Part shown: piece by piece, positions 51,416 through 61,677 of the stretch
Numbering within the stretch: the stretch's first letter is position 1
How the letters are laid out: each line of letters opens with the position of its first letter
From: Xanthomonas arboricola pv. populi
GTDB lineage: Bacteria; Pseudomonadota; Gammaproteobacteria; Xanthomonadales; Xanthomonadaceae
Length of the DNA stretch: 64,000 nucleotides
Direction of reading: 5' to 3'
NCBI RefSeq assembly: GCF_002939945.1
Contig: NZ_MDEB01000001.1
Coordinates: forward strand, 857,606 to 921,605
Made by a program: the position numbers and the translations under genes
The notes under the pieces: generated by a model
Database searches by the model: none
The model's input: the letters and a program-made list of their open reading frames with translations, nothing else
Told to the model about the DNA's origin: nothing

Positions 51416-52807
51416 TCACGCGCCCAGCGGCTGCGACGCCACCTGCTGTTGCTTGCGCACGATCGCCATTGCGATTTCCAGCGACTGCTCGTAGTTCAGG
51501 CGTGGATCCACGCTGGAACGGTAGGCGCGTTCCAGATCGCGCTCGGTCAGCTCGCGCGCGCCACCGGTGCATTCAGTGACGTCTTCGCCGGTGAGTTCCA
51601 GATGCACCCCGCCCAACCGCGTCCCGGCTGCCGCGTGCAGATCGAACGACAGCTCGACCTCGCTGCGGATATTGTCGAAACGTCGTGTCTTATAGCCATT
51701 GCCGGTGCTTTCGGTATTGCCGTGCATCGCATCGCACACCCACAACACCCGACGCCCATCGCGCTTGACCGCCTCCAGCAGCGGAGGCAATTTCTCGGCG
51801 ATCTGCGCCGCGCCCATGCGATGGATGAAGCTCAAGCGGCCGGGTTCGTCTTCGGGATTGAGCACGTCGATCAGACGCAACAGCTGATCCGGCTGCACCG
51901 ACGGCCCCACCTTGATCGCGATCGGATTGCGCACGCCACGCAGGTATTCCACATGCGCGCCGTCCAGCGCGGCGGTGCGCATGCCGATCCACGGGTAATG
52001 CGTGCTCAGGTTGAACCAGCCCCACTGGCGCGGCACCTGGCGGGTCAGACCTTCCTCGTACGGCAGCAACAGCGCCTCGTGCGAGGTGTAGAAGTCGATG
52101 CGATTGAGGTTGTAGACCTCCGCGCCGGACAAGGTTTCCATGAAGCGCACCGCATCGCCGATCGACGCCACCATCTTCTGGTAATCCGCCGCCAGCGGCG
52201 AATACCCCACCCAGTCCAGATTCCAGTATTCGGGATGGTGCAGGTCGGCAAAGCCGCCGTCGATCAGAGCGCGCACGAAATTCATCGTCATTGCCGAACG
52301 CGAATGCGCGGTGATCATGCGCTGCGGATCCGGCACGCGTGCCGCTTCGGTGAAGGCCGGCGCGTTGATCACATCGCCACGGTAGCTCGGCAAGGTCACC
52401 CCATCGCGGGTTTCGGTGTCGGCCGAACGCGGCTTGGCGTACTGCCCGGCAAAGCGCCCCACCCGCACGACCGGCAGGTGCAGGCCGTGCACCAGCACCA
52501 GGCTCATTTGCAGTAGCACCTTCAAGCGATTGGAGATCGTGCCCGATTCGCAATCGCTGAAATTCTCGGCGCAATCTCCGCCCTGCAGCAGGAAGCGCTT
52601 GCCCTCCTGCGCCTCTGCCAGCTGGCGTTTGAGCGCGAAGATTTCCCAGGAGGTCACAAGCGGCGGCAACTGCCGCAATTCGCCCAGCGTGTGCTCCAAG
52701 GCAACTGCGTCAGGGTAGACGGGCATCTGCAGCGCCGGACGCTGCCGCCAGCTCTGCGGCGACCACGGGTCTGCCTGGTTGACGGACGGATGAGGGGAAG
52801 CGGACAT
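51416..52807 (-). CDS. aroG: Class II (plant-type) DAHP synthase
   Basis: A 463-residue 3-deoxy-7-phosphoheptulonate synthase, first step of aromatic amino acid synthesis. Landmarks are FLLQGGDCAE (about 72-81, metal-binding Cys), RVGRFAGQYAKPRS, YRGD and the GNTEST and ELTGEDVTEC segments. Class II is the type found in plants and in Xanthomonas, rather than AroF/G/H of E. coli. The symbol is approximate. It is divergent neither from dsbB nor clearly in an operon: dsbB starts upstream on the same strand, 48 bases away. Confidence 0.93.
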   Translation of the reverse strand: MSASPHPSVNQADPWSPQSWRQRPALQMPVYPDAVALEHTLGELRQLPPLVTSWEIFALKRQLAEAQEGKRFLLQGGDCAENFSDCESGTISNRLKVLLQMSLVLVHGLHLPVVRVGRFAGQYAKPRSADTETRDGVTLPSYRGDVINAPAFTEAARVPDPQRMITAHSRSAMTMNFVRALIDGGFADLHHPEYWNLDWVGYSPLAADYQKMVASIGDAVRFMETLSGAEVYNLNRIDFYTSHEALLLPYEEGLTRQVPRQWGWFNLSTHYPWIGMRTAALDGAHVEYLRGVRNPIAIKVGPSVQPDQLLRLIDVLNPEDEPGRLSFIHRMGAAQIAEKLPPLLEAVKRDGRRVLWVCDAMHGNTESTGNGYKTRRFDNIRSEVELSFDLHAAAGTRLGGVHLELTGEDVTECTGGARELTERDLERAYRSSVDPRLNYEQSLEIAMAIVRKQQQVASQPLGA

Positions 52808-52855
52808 CGTGAACTCCAGAAATCTCGGGCGCCGGCCACCGCCGGAACGAAACGC

Positions 52856-53374
52856 TCAGAACAATTTGCGCGGACCACGCTGCCTGAACCCGGCATACAG
52901 CGCCCACAGTGCCAGGCCCACGAACCACAACATGCTCCACATCGGCATGCTCAGGCCCAGGAAGCGCCAATCGATATTGCCGCAGTCGCCGGTGCCGGTC
53001 AGCACGGTGCGGAACACTTCGAACGGCCCCATCGTCTCGCTCAGGAAGCTCAACGGCGGCCCGCACGAAGACATCATGTCCTTGGGCCGGATCTGCACCC
53101 AGACATGCCGCGCCGCGATGCCCATGCCCACGCCGGCAGCGATGAAGCTCAGCACGCCATACACTTTGCGCGTGCCCGCAGCGCGCGGCCCATGCAGCGC
53201 GCCCAGCAGAAACAACACTGCCAACGCCGCAAAGGCGATCCGCTGGAAGATGCATAGCGGGCATGGTTCCAACCCGAGATGCAGCTGCACATAGATCGCA
53301 TAGGCAAGCAGTCCTGCGCATGCAAGAAAGCCCAGCAGAAACTGCGCCCGGAAACCCCAACGAAATGGATTCAT
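52856..53374 (-). CDS. dsbB: Disulfide bond formation protein DsbB
   Basis: A 172-residue inner membrane quinone reductase with four helices. The two periplasmic cysteine pairs are C38/C41 (EPCPLC) and C104/C131. It reoxidises DsbA and passes electrons to ubiquinone. ATG at 53374 fits the family N-terminus. It lies between the ribosomal operon terminator and the DAHP synthase gene. Confidence 0.93.
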   Translation of the reverse strand: MNPFRWGFRAQFLLGFLACAGLLAYAIYVQLHLGLEPCPLCIFQRIAFAALAVLFLLGALHGPRAAGTRKVYGVLSFIAAGVGMGIAARHVWVQIRPKDMMSSCGPPLSFLSETMGPFEVFRTVLTGTGDCGNIDWRFLGLSMPMWSMLWFVGLALWALYAGFRQRGPRKLF

Positions 53375-53638
53375 CGCTACCGCTTGCCTAGGATCGAATG
53401 ACCGATTATCAGGCATCGCTGCCGCGGTGACCACGGATGCCTGCATCCGGCAGCTCGCATGGCCCCAAGTCACGTACAACCATGCGTGTCGCCAGTCACG
53501 CGTCACCCTGTACACCGGCGACGCCGCCCCGACGCGATCACCTTTGCAGCGACCGTCTCTACCATCCTCAGGCCCTGCACGTCGCCTGCACTGCTGCAAG
53601 AGCGACACCTAGATCGACCCACACGGTTGGTGACCCGC

Positions 53639-53669
53639 AAAAAAAAGCCCGGCGCTAGCCGGGCTTTTT
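53639..53669 (-). terminator. Terminator at the end of the ribosomal protein operon
   Basis: Read on the minus strand: AAAAAGCCCGGC, loop TAGC, GCCGGGCTTTTTTTT, 28 bases after the rplQ stop. Strong stem and eight T residues. Confidence 0.93.
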
Positions 53670-53696
53670 CGAGAGTCTTTGCGAAGGGCGAACCGA

Positions 53697-54080
53697 TTAC
53701 TCGGCCACTTCCTCGGCGACGACCGGACGGTCGACCAGCTCGACATACGCCATCGGCGCATTGTCACCGGCACGGAAGCCGGCCTTCAGGATGCGCAGGT
53801 AGCCGCCAGGACGGGTCGCGTAACGCGGGCCCAGCTCGACGAAGAGCTTGCCTACTGCTTCCTTGTCGCGCAGGCGAGCAAACGCAAGACGACGATTGGC
53901 AACGCCATCGACCTTGCCGATGGTGATCAGCGGCTCGGCGACGCGACGCAGTTCCTTGGCCTTCGGCAAGGTGGTCTTGATCAGCTCGTGCTTGAACAGC
54001 GAAGCGGCCATGTTGCGGAACATGGCTTCGCGGTGCGCGCTGGTGCGGTTGAATTTACGACCGGATTTCTGGTGACGCAT
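53697..54080 (-). CDS. rplQ: 50S ribosomal protein L17
   Basis: A 127-residue L17 beginning [17 protein letters not shown], as in all bacteria. It binds 23S rRNA near the exit tunnel. Last gene of the alpha operon; here a 180-base spacer with a terminator-like hairpin separates it from rpoA. Confidence 0.97.
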
Positions 54081-54216
54081 GAGTGTGATTTCCTAAGGAA
54101 TGTTGAGACTGCTTGCGAGACGTTGTCGCCATCCTGGCGCTGTTGAATGGACTGCGGGTGGTCCGAGCCGGCCGTCCTTTGACCGGATGTCATCGCAGGC
54201 TTTGGCCCGTCGATGT

Positions 54217-54254
54217 AAAAAAACCGCATGGGCGCCCGAAGACGCCCATACGGT
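54217..54254 (-). terminator. Terminator-like hairpin between rpoA and rplQ
   Basis: On the minus strand ACCGTATGGGCG, eight-base loop, CGCCCATGCGGT and seven T residues; one G-U pair. It begins six bases after the rpoA stop. Unexpected inside an operon. Confidence 0.8.
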
Positions 54255-54260
54255 GATGCA

Positions 54261-55259
54261 TCAACCAAGCATGCCGTGCTGGGCGACACCGGCCGGCGGC
54301 CAGTTCTCCAGCTTCATGCCCAGTGCAAGGCCACGCTGTGCCAGCACTTCCTTGATTTCGGTCAACGACTTCTTGCCCAGATTCGGGGTCTTGAGCAGTT
54401 CCACTTCGGTCTTCTGGATCAGATCGCCGATGTAGTAGATGCTTTCGGCCTTCAGGCAGTTGGCCGAACGCACGGTCAGCTCGAGGTCGTCGATCGGGCG
54501 CAGCAGCACCGGATCCACGCCGCTGGCAGCCGGCTTGGCCGCACCGCGATCGCGGTGGGTGAAATCGCCGAACACCGACAGCTGATCGCTGAGGATGTCG
54601 GCGGCGGTGCGCACGGCTTCCTCGGCATCGATCGTGCCGTTGGTCTCGATATCGATCACCAGCTTGTCGAGGTCGGTGCGCTGTTCAACGCGCGCAGCTT
54701 CCACGGCATAGGCAACGCGACGCACCGGCGAGAACGACGCATCCAGCATCAGACGACCGATGGTGCGGGTCTCTTCGTCCGGACGACGACGTGCGGCAGC
54801 CGGCTGATAGCCGAACCCACGCTCGATCTTCAGGCGCATGTTCAGCGCCGTGTCCTTGGTCAGGTGGCAGATCACATGGTCGCCGTTGATGATCTCGACG
54901 TTGTGATCGGTCCTGATGTCGGCCGCAGTGACCGTACCCGGACCCTGCTTGGACAACGACAGCGTCGCGCTGTCGCCACTATGCATACGAATCGCCACGT
55001 CTTTCAGGTTGAGCAGGACGTCCAGCACGTCTTCCTGCAGCCCTTCGACCGTGGTGTACTCGTGCAGCACGCCGTCGATCTCGACCTCGGTGATCGCAAA
55101 ACCCGGGATCGACGACAACAGCACACGACGCAGGGCATTGCCCAGCGTGTGCCCGTAACCGCGCTCCAAGGGCTCGATCACGACCTTTGCGCGATTGTCG
55201 GTAAGACGTTCGATCTGCGGACCACGGGGGCGCAGAACCTGGTTGGCGGTAACCGTCAT
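54261..55259 (-). CDS. rpoA: RNA polymerase alpha subunit
   Basis: A 332-residue alpha subunit. The N-terminal assembly domain (about 1-230) includes [19 protein letters not shown]; the C-terminal domain (about 250-320) has the promoter-contacting LRSANCLK-like segment ([10 protein letters not shown]). Standard alpha operon position after rpsD. Confidence 0.97.
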   Translation of the reverse strand: MTVTANQVLRPRGPQIERLTDNRAKVVIEPLERGYGHTLGNALRRVLLSSIPGFAITEVEIDGVLHEYTTVEGLQEDVLDVLLNLKDVAIRMHSGDSATLSLSKQGPGTVTAADIRTDHNVEIINGDHVICHLTKDTALNMRLKIERGFGYQPAAARRRPDEETRTIGRLMLDASFSPVRRVAYAVEAARVEQRTDLDKLVIDIETNGTIDAEEAVRTAADILSDQLSVFGDFTHRDRGAAKPAASGVDPVLLRPIDDLELTVRSANCLKAESIYYIGDLIQKTEVELLKTPNLGKKSLTEIKEVLAQRGLALGMKLENWPPAGVAQHGMLG

Positions 55260-55312
55260 GTTGCGGGGTCTCCTGCGAACCTCCGGCGGTGCCGGAGGTT
55301 CTCCAATGTGAA

Positions 55313-55939
55313 TTACTTCGAATACAACTCGACGATCAGCGCTTCGTTGATATCCGAAGGCAGGTCAGCGCGATCCGGAACGGCCTTGAACACGCCGCTG
55401 AACTTCTTCGAATCGACTTCGACCCACGACGGCGTCATGTCGTGCTGCTCAGCCACGGTCAGGGCTTCCTGCACGCGGAGCTGCTTCTGTGCCTTTTCCG
55501 ACAGCGTGATCGCATCGCCAGCCTTGATCTGGTACGAAGCCAGATTCACAGACTTGCCATTGACCAGCACGCCACGGTGCGACACCAGCTGGCGCGCGGC
55601 CGGACGGGTGACGGCAAAGCCCATGCGGTAGCAGACGTTGTCCAGACGGGTTTCCAGCAGCTGCAGCAGGTTCTCGCCGGTGTTGCCCTTCTTGGTCGAG
55701 GCCTTCTTGTAGTAGTTGCGGAACTGGCGTTCCAGCAAACCGTAGATGCGCTTGACCTTCTGCTTTTCACGCAGCTGGGTAGCATAGTCGGAGAGCTTGC
55801 CTTTGCGAGCCGCGCCGTGTTGGCCGGGCTTCTGCTCAAGCTTGCACTTGGAGTCCAGCGCGCGCGCCGGGCTCTTGAGGGAAAGATCGGCGCCTTCGCG
55901 GCGGGCGAGCTTACAGGTAGGACCGATATAACGAGCCAT
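55313..55939 (-). CDS. rpsD: 30S ribosomal protein S4
   Basis: A 208-residue S4 with the [17 protein letters not shown]-terminus, which binds 16S rRNA, and an S4 RNA-binding domain from about residue 97. In E. coli S4 represses the alpha operon through the rpsM leader; I cannot verify that structure here. Confidence 0.97.
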   Translation of the reverse strand: MARYIGPTCKLARREGADLSLKSPARALDSKCKLEQKPGQHGAARKGKLSDYATQLREKQKVKRIYGLLERQFRNYYKKASTKKGNTGENLLQLLETRLDNVCYRMGFAVTRPAARQLVSHRGVLVNGKSVNLASYQIKAGDAITLSEKAQKQLRVQEALTVAEQHDMTPSWVEVDSKKFSGVFKAVPDRADLPSDINEALIVELYSK

Positions 55940-55954
55940 TTCTTATCGCTCCCT

Positions 55955-56347
55955 TTAGACGCGACGCTTCTTCGGCGGACGGCACCCGTTGTGCGGGATT
56001 GGCGTCACGTCGATGATGTTGGTGATCTTGTAGCCCACGTTGTTCAACGAACGCACGGCCGACTCACGGCCCGGACCCGGACCCTTGATACGTACTTCCA
56101 GCGACTTCACGCCGTAGTCGAGCGCAGCGCGGCCAGCCTTTTCGGCGGCAACCTGAGCAGCGAACGGGGTCGACTTACGCGAACCACGGAAGCCGGCGCC
56201 GCCGGACGTAGCCCACGACAGTGCATTGCCCTGGCGATCGGTGATGGTGACGATGGTGTTGTTGAACGAAGCGTGGACGTGAGCGACGCCGTCAGTGATG
56301 ACGCGCTTGATCTTCTTCTTCGTTTTCTTTTCTGCTGGCTTTGCCAT
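55955..56347 (-). CDS. rpsK: 30S ribosomal protein S11
   Basis: A 130-residue S11 ending in [13 protein letters not shown], the conserved C-terminus at the platform of the small subunit. A Lys-rich N-terminus precedes the core. Ten bases separate it from rpsM. Confidence 0.97.
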   Translation of the reverse strand: MAKPAEKKTKKKIKRVITDGVAHVHASFNNTIVTITDRQGNALSWATSGGAGFRGSRKSTPFAAQVAAEKAGRAALDYGVKSLEVRIKGPGPGRESAVRSLNNVGYKITNIIDVTPIPHNGCRPPKKRRV

Positions 56348-56357
56348 GATCTATCCC

Positions 56358-56714
56358 TTACTTCCTGATCGCCTTGCGCGGACCCTTGCGGGTGCGGGCG
56401 TTGGTACGGGTGCGCTGACCACGCAGCGGGAGACCACGGCGATGACGCAGACCGCGATAGCAGCCCAGGTCCATCAGTCGCTTGATCGCGATACCGATTT
56501 CGCGGCGCAGGTCGCCTTCGACGACATACTTGCCGACCTCGGCGCGCAGGCGCTCGATTTCGGGTTCGGACAGATCACGAATCTTCGTGGTCGAGGTAAC
56601 GCCTGCGGATTCGCAGAGCTTCTTCGAACGGGTACGGCCGATGCCGTAGATGCTTTGCAACCCGACCCAGACGTGCTTCTGGGCTGGCAGGTTGACGCCT
56701 GCAATACGCGCCAT
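56358..56714 (-). CDS. rpsM: 30S ribosomal protein S13
   Basis: A 118-residue S13: [14 protein letters not shown] start and a basic C-terminal tail ([16 protein letters not shown]) that contacts tRNA. ATG at 56714 is the conserved start. First gene of the alpha operon; a promoter lies about 80 bases upstream. Confidence 0.97.
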   Translation of the reverse strand: MARIAGVNLPAQKHVWVGLQSIYGIGRTRSKKLCESAGVTSTTKIRDLSEPEIERLRAEVGKYVVEGDLRREIGIAIKRLMDLGCYRGLRHRRGLPLRGQRTRTNARTRKGPRKAIRK

Positions 56715-57046
56715 GACGCGATTCTCCAACTGAGTGATGGCCCGACAGCGCCCAGGCGCCATCCGGCAGGATGGATCAAAAGTGAACTCGGAATTGTAGC
56801 AAGGCCTCGGATTGCTTTGAAGCCCGTGGAACCAAAAGTTCCATGGACCCGGCGTGGGGAGTGTGCCCTCGCTCCGGCGCCGGACGATGTTGATCCAGAA
56901 ACCCTCTCCGAATCGCCTGTACTACTCCCGCACAGGACCACCTCGTCACACCCGCGCGCGAGACGTCGCGCGAGCCGCCCTTCTGATCGGAAGATCGTGG
57001 CCCGGGAACCAGGCCGTCTTCACGTAATGAAGATCTAGTGTATCAC
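56715..57046. other. secY-rpsM spacer, lacking rpmJ
   Basis: A 332-base spacer where many bacteria carry rpmJ (L36). I find no L36 reading frame. It holds the rpsM promoter and, at 56954-56982, a diverged 29-base copy of the secY 3' end. Confidence 0.6.
56793..56821 (-). promoter_or_regulatory. Candidate sigma-70 promoter for the alpha operon
   Basis: On the minus strand TTCAAA (56821-56816), 17 bases, TACAAT (56798-56793). The -10 matches five of six and the -35 four of six consensus bases at ideal spacing. Predicted leader to the rpsM ATG is about 70 bases. Confidence 0.6.
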
Positions 57047-58414
57047 TTAACTGCGCGCGAGACCGCCGCGCGAGCCACCCTTGAGGTTGGCCTTCTTCAG
57101 CAGGCTCTCATACTGATGCGACATCAGATGTGCCTGGATCTGTGCGATGAAGTCCATCACCACCACCACGGCGATCAGCAACGACGTACCACCGAAGTGG
57201 AACGAGGTACCAAGCTGGGCGCGCATGATTTCCGGCAGCAGGCAGACGATCACCAGATACAACGAACCTGCTGCGGTCAGGCGTGTCAGCACGCCGTCCA
57301 CATAATCGGCCGTCGCCTTGCCCGGACGGATACCCGGAATCAGTGCACCGGACTTCTTGAGGTTGTCGGCGGTTTCCTGCGAGTTGAACACCAGCGCGGT
57401 ATAGAAGAACGCAAAGCCGATAATCAGTGCAGCGAACACCAGCATGTGCACCGGCTCACCCGGGCCGAGCGCATTGGCGATCTTCTGCAGCCATGAACCC
57501 ACGCCGCTGCCCGATGCCGCCTGACCGGACCACATCGACAAGGTAGCCGGGAAGGCCAGGATGCTGGAGGCGAAGATCGGCGGAATCACGCCTGCCATGT
57601 TGAGCTTCAGCGGCAGGAACGAGGTCTGGTTCATGTACGCGTTACGACCGCCCTGGCGGCGCGCGTAATTGACCGTGATACGTCGCTGCCCGCGCTCGAC
57701 GAACACCACAAACAGCGTGAACGCCAGAATGGTGATGACGATCAGCAGTAGCGAAATGAAGCTCAGATTGCCTTCGCGGAAGGCCTCGACGGTCTGGATC
57801 GCGGCCGACGGAAGACCCGCGACGATGCCAGCGAAGATGATCAGCGACACACCGTTACCGATGCCACGCTCTGTGACCTGCTCGCCCACCCACATCAAGA
57901 AGATGGTGCCGGCGGTCAGCGCAATCACTGCGGTGAGCACAAAGCCCATGCCCGGCGCGTACACCACCGGAGCGCCACCAGGCGCAGTCTGGTTCTGCAG
58001 TGCCAGCGCGATACTGCCGCCCTGCACCACCGCCAGCAACACCGCACCGATACGCGAATACTGGGTGATCTTGCGTCGGCCGGATTCGCCTTCCTTCTGC
58101 ATCGCTTTGAGGGCGGGAAAGATGTGCGTGGCCAACTGGATAACGATCGATGCCGAGATATACGGCATCACATTCAACGCAAAAATACTGAAACGGTGCA
58201 GGGCGCCGCCCGAGAACATGTTGAACATGTCCACGATGCCGCCGCCCTGCGCCTGCATCAACGAAAGCATGGCATCGGGATTCACGCCCGGCACCGGCAC
58301 ATAGCAGCCGATGCGATAGACGATCAATGCCCCGAGGACGAACAGTAGCCGCTGGCGAAGTTCCGTGAACTTGCCGAGCCCGCCACCGAGGTTACCAATG
58401 CCAGCCTGCGCCAT
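57047..58414 (-). CDS. secY: Protein translocase subunit SecY
   Basis: A 455-residue ten-helix membrane protein, channel of the Sec translocon. Cytoplasmic loops (for example [18 protein letters not shown], about 220) contact SecA and ribosomes. The C-terminus is [10 protein letters not shown]. It follows rplO by seven bases, as in standard spc operons. Confidence 0.97.
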   Translation of the reverse strand: MAQAGIGNLGGGLGKFTELRQRLLFVLGALIVYRIGCYVPVPGVNPDAMLSLMQAQGGGIVDMFNMFSGGALHRFSIFALNVMPYISASIVIQLATHIFPALKAMQKEGESGRRKITQYSRIGAVLLAVVQGGSIALALQNQTAPGGAPVVYAPGMGFVLTAVIALTAGTIFLMWVGEQVTERGIGNGVSLIIFAGIVAGLPSAAIQTVEAFREGNLSFISLLLIVITILAFTLFVVFVERGQRRITVNYARRQGGRNAYMNQTSFLPLKLNMAGVIPPIFASSILAFPATLSMWSGQAASGSGVGSWLQKIANALGPGEPVHMLVFAALIIGFAFFYTALVFNSQETADNLKKSGALIPGIRPGKATADYVDGVLTRLTAAGSLYLVIVCLLPEIMRAQLGTSFHFGGTSLLIAVVVVMDFIAQIQAHLMSHQYESLLKKANLKGGSRGGLARS

Positions 58415-58421
58415 CTGCCGA

Positions 58422-58865
58422 TTACTCCTCTACGCTGCCGCCGGCAGCTTCGATTGCTGCCTTGGCGCCAGCACTTGCAGCGACACCCTTCAGCACGAAC
58501 TTCTTGCTCAGCTCGCCCTTCAGCACGATCTTCGCCTTCTTGGCGCGGCTCGGGACCAGATTGGCCGCACGCAGCGCTGCAAAGTCGATCTCACCGGCGT
58601 CCAGCTTGTCCAGCTGGTAGGACAGCACTTCGGCACTGTCACGCGCCATCTTGGAACGGAAGCCGATCTTCGGCAGACGGCGCTGCATCGGGGTCTGGCC
58701 GCCTTCGAAGCCGGCCTTGATCTTGCCACCGCCCTTACGTGCGAACGAACCCTTGTGGCCGCGGCCGCAGGTCTTGCCAAGACCGGAACCGATGCCACGA
58801 CCGACGCGGGTGCGCTCGGTACGGGCGCCGTCGGCGGGCTTGAGGTCATTGAGATGCAAAGTCAT
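58422..58865 (-). CDS. rplO: 50S ribosomal protein L15
   Basis: A 147-residue L15 starting [14 protein letters not shown], with the basic [18 protein letters not shown] stretch that inserts into 23S rRNA. ATG at 58865 is the family start. Confidence 0.96.
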   Translation of the reverse strand: MTLHLNDLKPADGARTERTRVGRGIGSGLGKTCGRGHKGSFARKGGGKIKAGFEGGQTPMQRRLPKIGFRSKMARDSAEVLSYQLDKLDAGEIDFAALRAANLVPSRAKKAKIVLKGELSKKFVLKGVAASAGAKAAIEAAGGSVEE

Positions 58866-58869
58866 GGGA

Positions 58870-59061
58870 TTAGTCCTCAACCTTGACGAGGTAGTGAACG
58901 GTATTGATCAGACCGCGAACCTGCGGGCTGTCCTTGAGTTCACGCACATCGTTGAGCTTATTCAGGCCCAACGCACGCACCGACAGGCGGTGACGCGACT
59001 GGGTTCCACGCAGGCCACGCACCAGGCGCACCTTCACGGTCTTGTTGGTGTCCTTAGCCAT
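58870..59061 (-). CDS. rpmD: 50S ribosomal protein L30
   Basis: A 63-residue L30 with [16 protein letters not shown] near the N-terminus. ATG at 59061 overlaps the end of rpsE by eight bases. Confidence 0.95.
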   Translation of the reverse strand: MAKDTNKTVKVRLVRGLRGTQSRHRLSVRALGLNKLNDVRELKDSPQVRGLINTVHYLVKVED

Positions 59062-59596
59062 GGTTGAGCTCCTCCACCTTCTTGCCGCGCTTGGCCGCAA
59101 CACGCGCTGGCGACTGCACTTCCGACAGACCCTTCAGGGTTGCGCGGACCAGGTTGATGGGGTTACGCGAACCGACCGCCTTGGCCAGAACGTTCTTGAC
59201 GCCAACCGCTTCGAGCACAGCGCGCATGGCGCCGCCGGCGATGACGCCCGTACCTTCCGAAGCCGGCTGCATGTAGACGCGTGCTGCGCCATGACCCGAC
59301 TTGACGGCATGCCACAAGGTGCCGTTGTTCAGATCGACGCTAGCCAGATTCTTGCGCGCCTGCTCCATCGACTTCTGGATGGCGACCGGCACTTCGCGCG
59401 CCTTGCCATAACCGAAACCGACCTTGCCCAGACCATCGCCGACCACGGTCAGCGCGGTGAAGGTGAACTGGCGACCACCCTTGACCGTCTTGCTGACGCG
59501 ATTGACCGCGACCAGCTTTTCGATCATGCCATCGTCGACTTTCTCTTCGCGGTTGCGGTCGCGATCACGACCCCGCGGTGCACGTTCTTCTGCCAT
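59054..59596 (-). CDS. rpsE: 30S ribosomal protein S5
   Basis: A 180-residue S5: double-stranded RNA-binding fold (about 22-88), with [14 protein letters not shown] and [14 protein letters not shown] motifs, then the C-terminal domain. The N-terminal extension of about 18 charged residues (REEKVDDG) is longer than in E. coli. Confidence 0.97.
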   Translation of the reverse strand: MAEERAPRGRDRDRNREEKVDDGMIEKLVAVNRVSKTVKGGRQFTFTALTVVGDGLGKVGFGYGKAREVPVAIQKSMEQARKNLASVDLNNGTLWHAVKSGHGAARVYMQPASEGTGVIAGGAMRAVLEAVGVKNVLAKAVGSRNPINLVRATLKGLSEVQSPARVAAKRGKKVEELNHG

Positions 59597-59720
59597 CTTG
59601 AGTCCTTGATTGATTGAGTATGTACGGCTCGAAGCCGCTTATGGTTGTGGAGTCACGCTGTGTTCCCGGCACCGTTGCAAAAGAACGGGACGGTCCGGCA
59701 TCTCCCCTGCCGGCGGTAAC

Positions 59721-59747
59721 GCGGATGTGGCCGATGGCCACATCCGC
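59721..59747. other. 12-bp perfect hairpin between rplR and rpsE
   Basis: GCGGATGTGGCC and GGCCACATCCGC with a 3-base loop, nine bases after the rplR stop. No T-run. It sits in an unusually long (159-base) spacer of the spc operon. Confidence 0.65.
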
Positions 59748-59755
59748 AGCAGTGC

Positions 59756-60115
59756 TTAGAACTGCAGGCCGCCTTCGCGAGCTGCGTCGGCCAGCGCCTT
59801 GATACGGCCATGGTAGCGATAGCCGGAGCGGTCGAATGCGACCTTCTCGATGCCCGCAGCCTTGGCGCGCTCGGCGATCAGCTTGCCGACCTTGACGGCC
59901 GCGTCGCTGTTCTTGCCGTTCTTCAGGCCTTCCTTGACGTCGGCCTGCAGGGTGTTCGCCGCAGCGATCACCTTGGAGCCATCGGCGGTGAAGACCTGCG
60001 CATACAGATGCTGGCCGGTGCGCAGCACCGACAGGCGAGCGACGCCCAGTTCACGGATGTGCGAACGGGTGGACTTGGCGCGACGCAGACGGGCGATGTT
60101 CTTGTTGATGCTCAT
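59756..60115 (-). CDS. rplR: 50S ribosomal protein L18
   Basis: A 119-residue L18 that binds 5S rRNA. ATG at 60115 gives [17 protein letters not shown]; the C-terminus [23 protein letters not shown] is the family signature. Confidence 0.96.
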   Translation of the reverse strand: MSINKNIARLRRAKSTRSHIRELGVARLSVLRTGQHLYAQVFTADGSKVIAAANTLQADVKEGLKNGKNSDAAVKVGKLIAERAKAAGIEKVAFDRSGYRYHGRIKALADAAREGGLQF

Positions 60116-60205
60116 GATATTTATCCTACGGAAGCTGAAGGAAGCAGGCTTTTGCATTGAAACGTCCGGCCATGGATGGCCGGGCTCCTAGCAGAGGGAC
60201 CTGCA

Positions 60206-60733
60206 TTACGCCTTCTTGGCTTCCTTGCGAATGATGACTTCACCGGCGTACTTCACACCCTTGCCCTTGTAGGGCTCCGGCGGACGGAAACCGCGAATCT
60301 TGGCGGCCACTTCGCCGACGCGCTGCTTGTCGGCGCCCTGGACCAGGATTTCGGTCTGGGTCGGGGTCGACAGCGTGATGCCTTCCGGCGCCACGAACAC
60401 CAGCGGATGCGAGAAACCGAGCGCCAGGCTCAGATCCTTGCCCTGCATGGCGGCACGGTAACCGACGCCGACCAGCTCAAGCTTGCGCTCGAAGCCTTCG
60501 GACACGCCCTTGACCATATTGGCCAGGATGGCGCGAACGGTGCCGGTGATGGCGATCTGCGACGGGTCGTTGGCCGACAGCGTGGCAACGTCGCCATCGA
60601 TGGCGATTTCGACGCCAACCGGCTTCGGCAGGGTCAGGGTGCCCTTCGGGCCCTTGACGCTGACCAGCTCGGGCTGGACGTTGAGTTCAACACCCTTCGG
60701 AAGGGAAACAGGCTTCTTGGCTACACGGGACAT
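60206..60733 (-). CDS. rplF: 50S ribosomal protein L6
   Basis: A 175-residue L6 with two similar domains; the C-terminal [14 protein letters not shown] motif is intact. A CCGGCCAT/ATGGCCGG hairpin (60166-60183) lies in the spacer to rplR. Confidence 0.96.
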   Translation of the reverse strand: MSRVAKKPVSLPKGVELNVQPELVSVKGPKGTLTLPKPVGVEIAIDGDVATLSANDPSQIAITGTVRAILANMVKGVSEGFERKLELVGVGYRAAMQGKDLSLALGFSHPLVFVAPEGITLSTPTQTEILVQGADKQRVGEVAAKIRGFRPPEPYKGKGVKYAGEVIIRKEAKKA

Positions 60734-60748
60734 GATCGATTCCTTCCC

Positions 60749-61147
60749 TTAGGCCACGAAGCACAGGACTTCACCACCAACGCCGGCTTCGCGAGCCTGC
60801 GCATCGGTCATGATGCCCTTCGACGTGGAGATGATGGCGATACCCAGGCCGCCCAGGACCTTGGGCAGCTCGGTCTTGCCGCGGTACTGGCGCAGACCCG
60901 AGCGCGAGAAACGCTTCAGGGTCTCGATGACCGGACGGCCTTCGAAATACTTCAGCACGATTTCCAGCTCCGACTTGTTGTTCTCGGTCGCTGTCACGCG
61001 CAGGTCGGTGATGTAACCCTCGTCCTTCAGGACCTGGGCGATCGCGACCTTGATCTTGGACGACGGCAATTTCACCGTCTGCTTACCAACCGCGGCCGCA
61101 TTCTTGATGCGTACCAGCAGGTCGGCGATGGGATCAGTCATGCTCAT
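60749..61147 (-). CDS. rpsH: 30S ribosomal protein S8
   Basis: A 132-residue S8 starting [11 protein letters not shown], the full family length. [13 protein letters not shown] near the C-terminus binds 16S rRNA helix 21. The long upstream spacer (206 bases) holds a terminator-like hairpin. Confidence 0.96.
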
Positions 61148-61271
61148 ATGAGTACCTTTGAGTGCACCGATATCCGCTTTCGCGAAAATCTTGTGTTTTC
61201 CTGGGGATGGGCCAGGACCCTTTACGCCATGCCAGGCCCATGCGGGCAAGACAGAAGCGGAAGTATACGAC

Positions 61272-61297
61272 AAAAGAGCCCGACTTGCGTCGGACTC
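61272..61297 (-). terminator. Terminator-like hairpin between rpsN and rpsH
   Basis: On the minus strand GAGTCCGAC, tetraloop GCAA, GTCGGGCTC, TTTT; nine pairs including one G-U. TATACT follows a few bases later and may be the -10 of a new promoter. Confidence 0.7.
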
Positions 61298-61353
61298 CCT
61301 TGTTGAACAGAACCATCCTGTTCAAGCCGGCCGCGAACGGCCCCGCAGTGCTG

Positions 61354-61659
61354 TTACCAGCTTGCCTTGCGCAGGCCCGGAACGTCGCCGTTCATCGTGG
61401 CCTTGCGCAGCATGTTGCGACCCAGACCGAACTTGCGGTAGACACCGCGCGGACGGCCGGACAACTCGCAACGGTTGCGGTGGCGGCTCGGCGACGAATC
61501 GCGCGGCAGCTTCTGCAACCTGGTCGACGCATCGATCTTCTCTTCGTAGGACGCATCCTGACTGGAGAGGATCTTCTTCAGCGCATCACGCTTGCCGGCG
61601 AATTTCTTCGCCAGCTTTGCACGCTTGATGTCGCGGTGGATCATGGAGGTCTTTGCCAT
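61354..61659 (-). CDS. rpsN: 30S ribosomal protein S14 (zinc-independent form)
   Basis: A 101-residue S14 of the long, zinc-free type: only one cysteine ([11 protein letters not shown]) instead of the CXXC pairs of the short form. The C-terminus GLRKASW is conserved. Confidence 0.96.
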   Translation of the reverse strand: MAKTSMIHRDIKRAKLAKKFAGKRDALKKILSSQDASYEEKIDASTRLQKLPRDSSPSRHRNRCELSGRPRGVYRKFGLGRNMLRKATMNGDVPGLRKASW

Positions 61660-61677
61660 TTCGGATGTCCTCGACGG

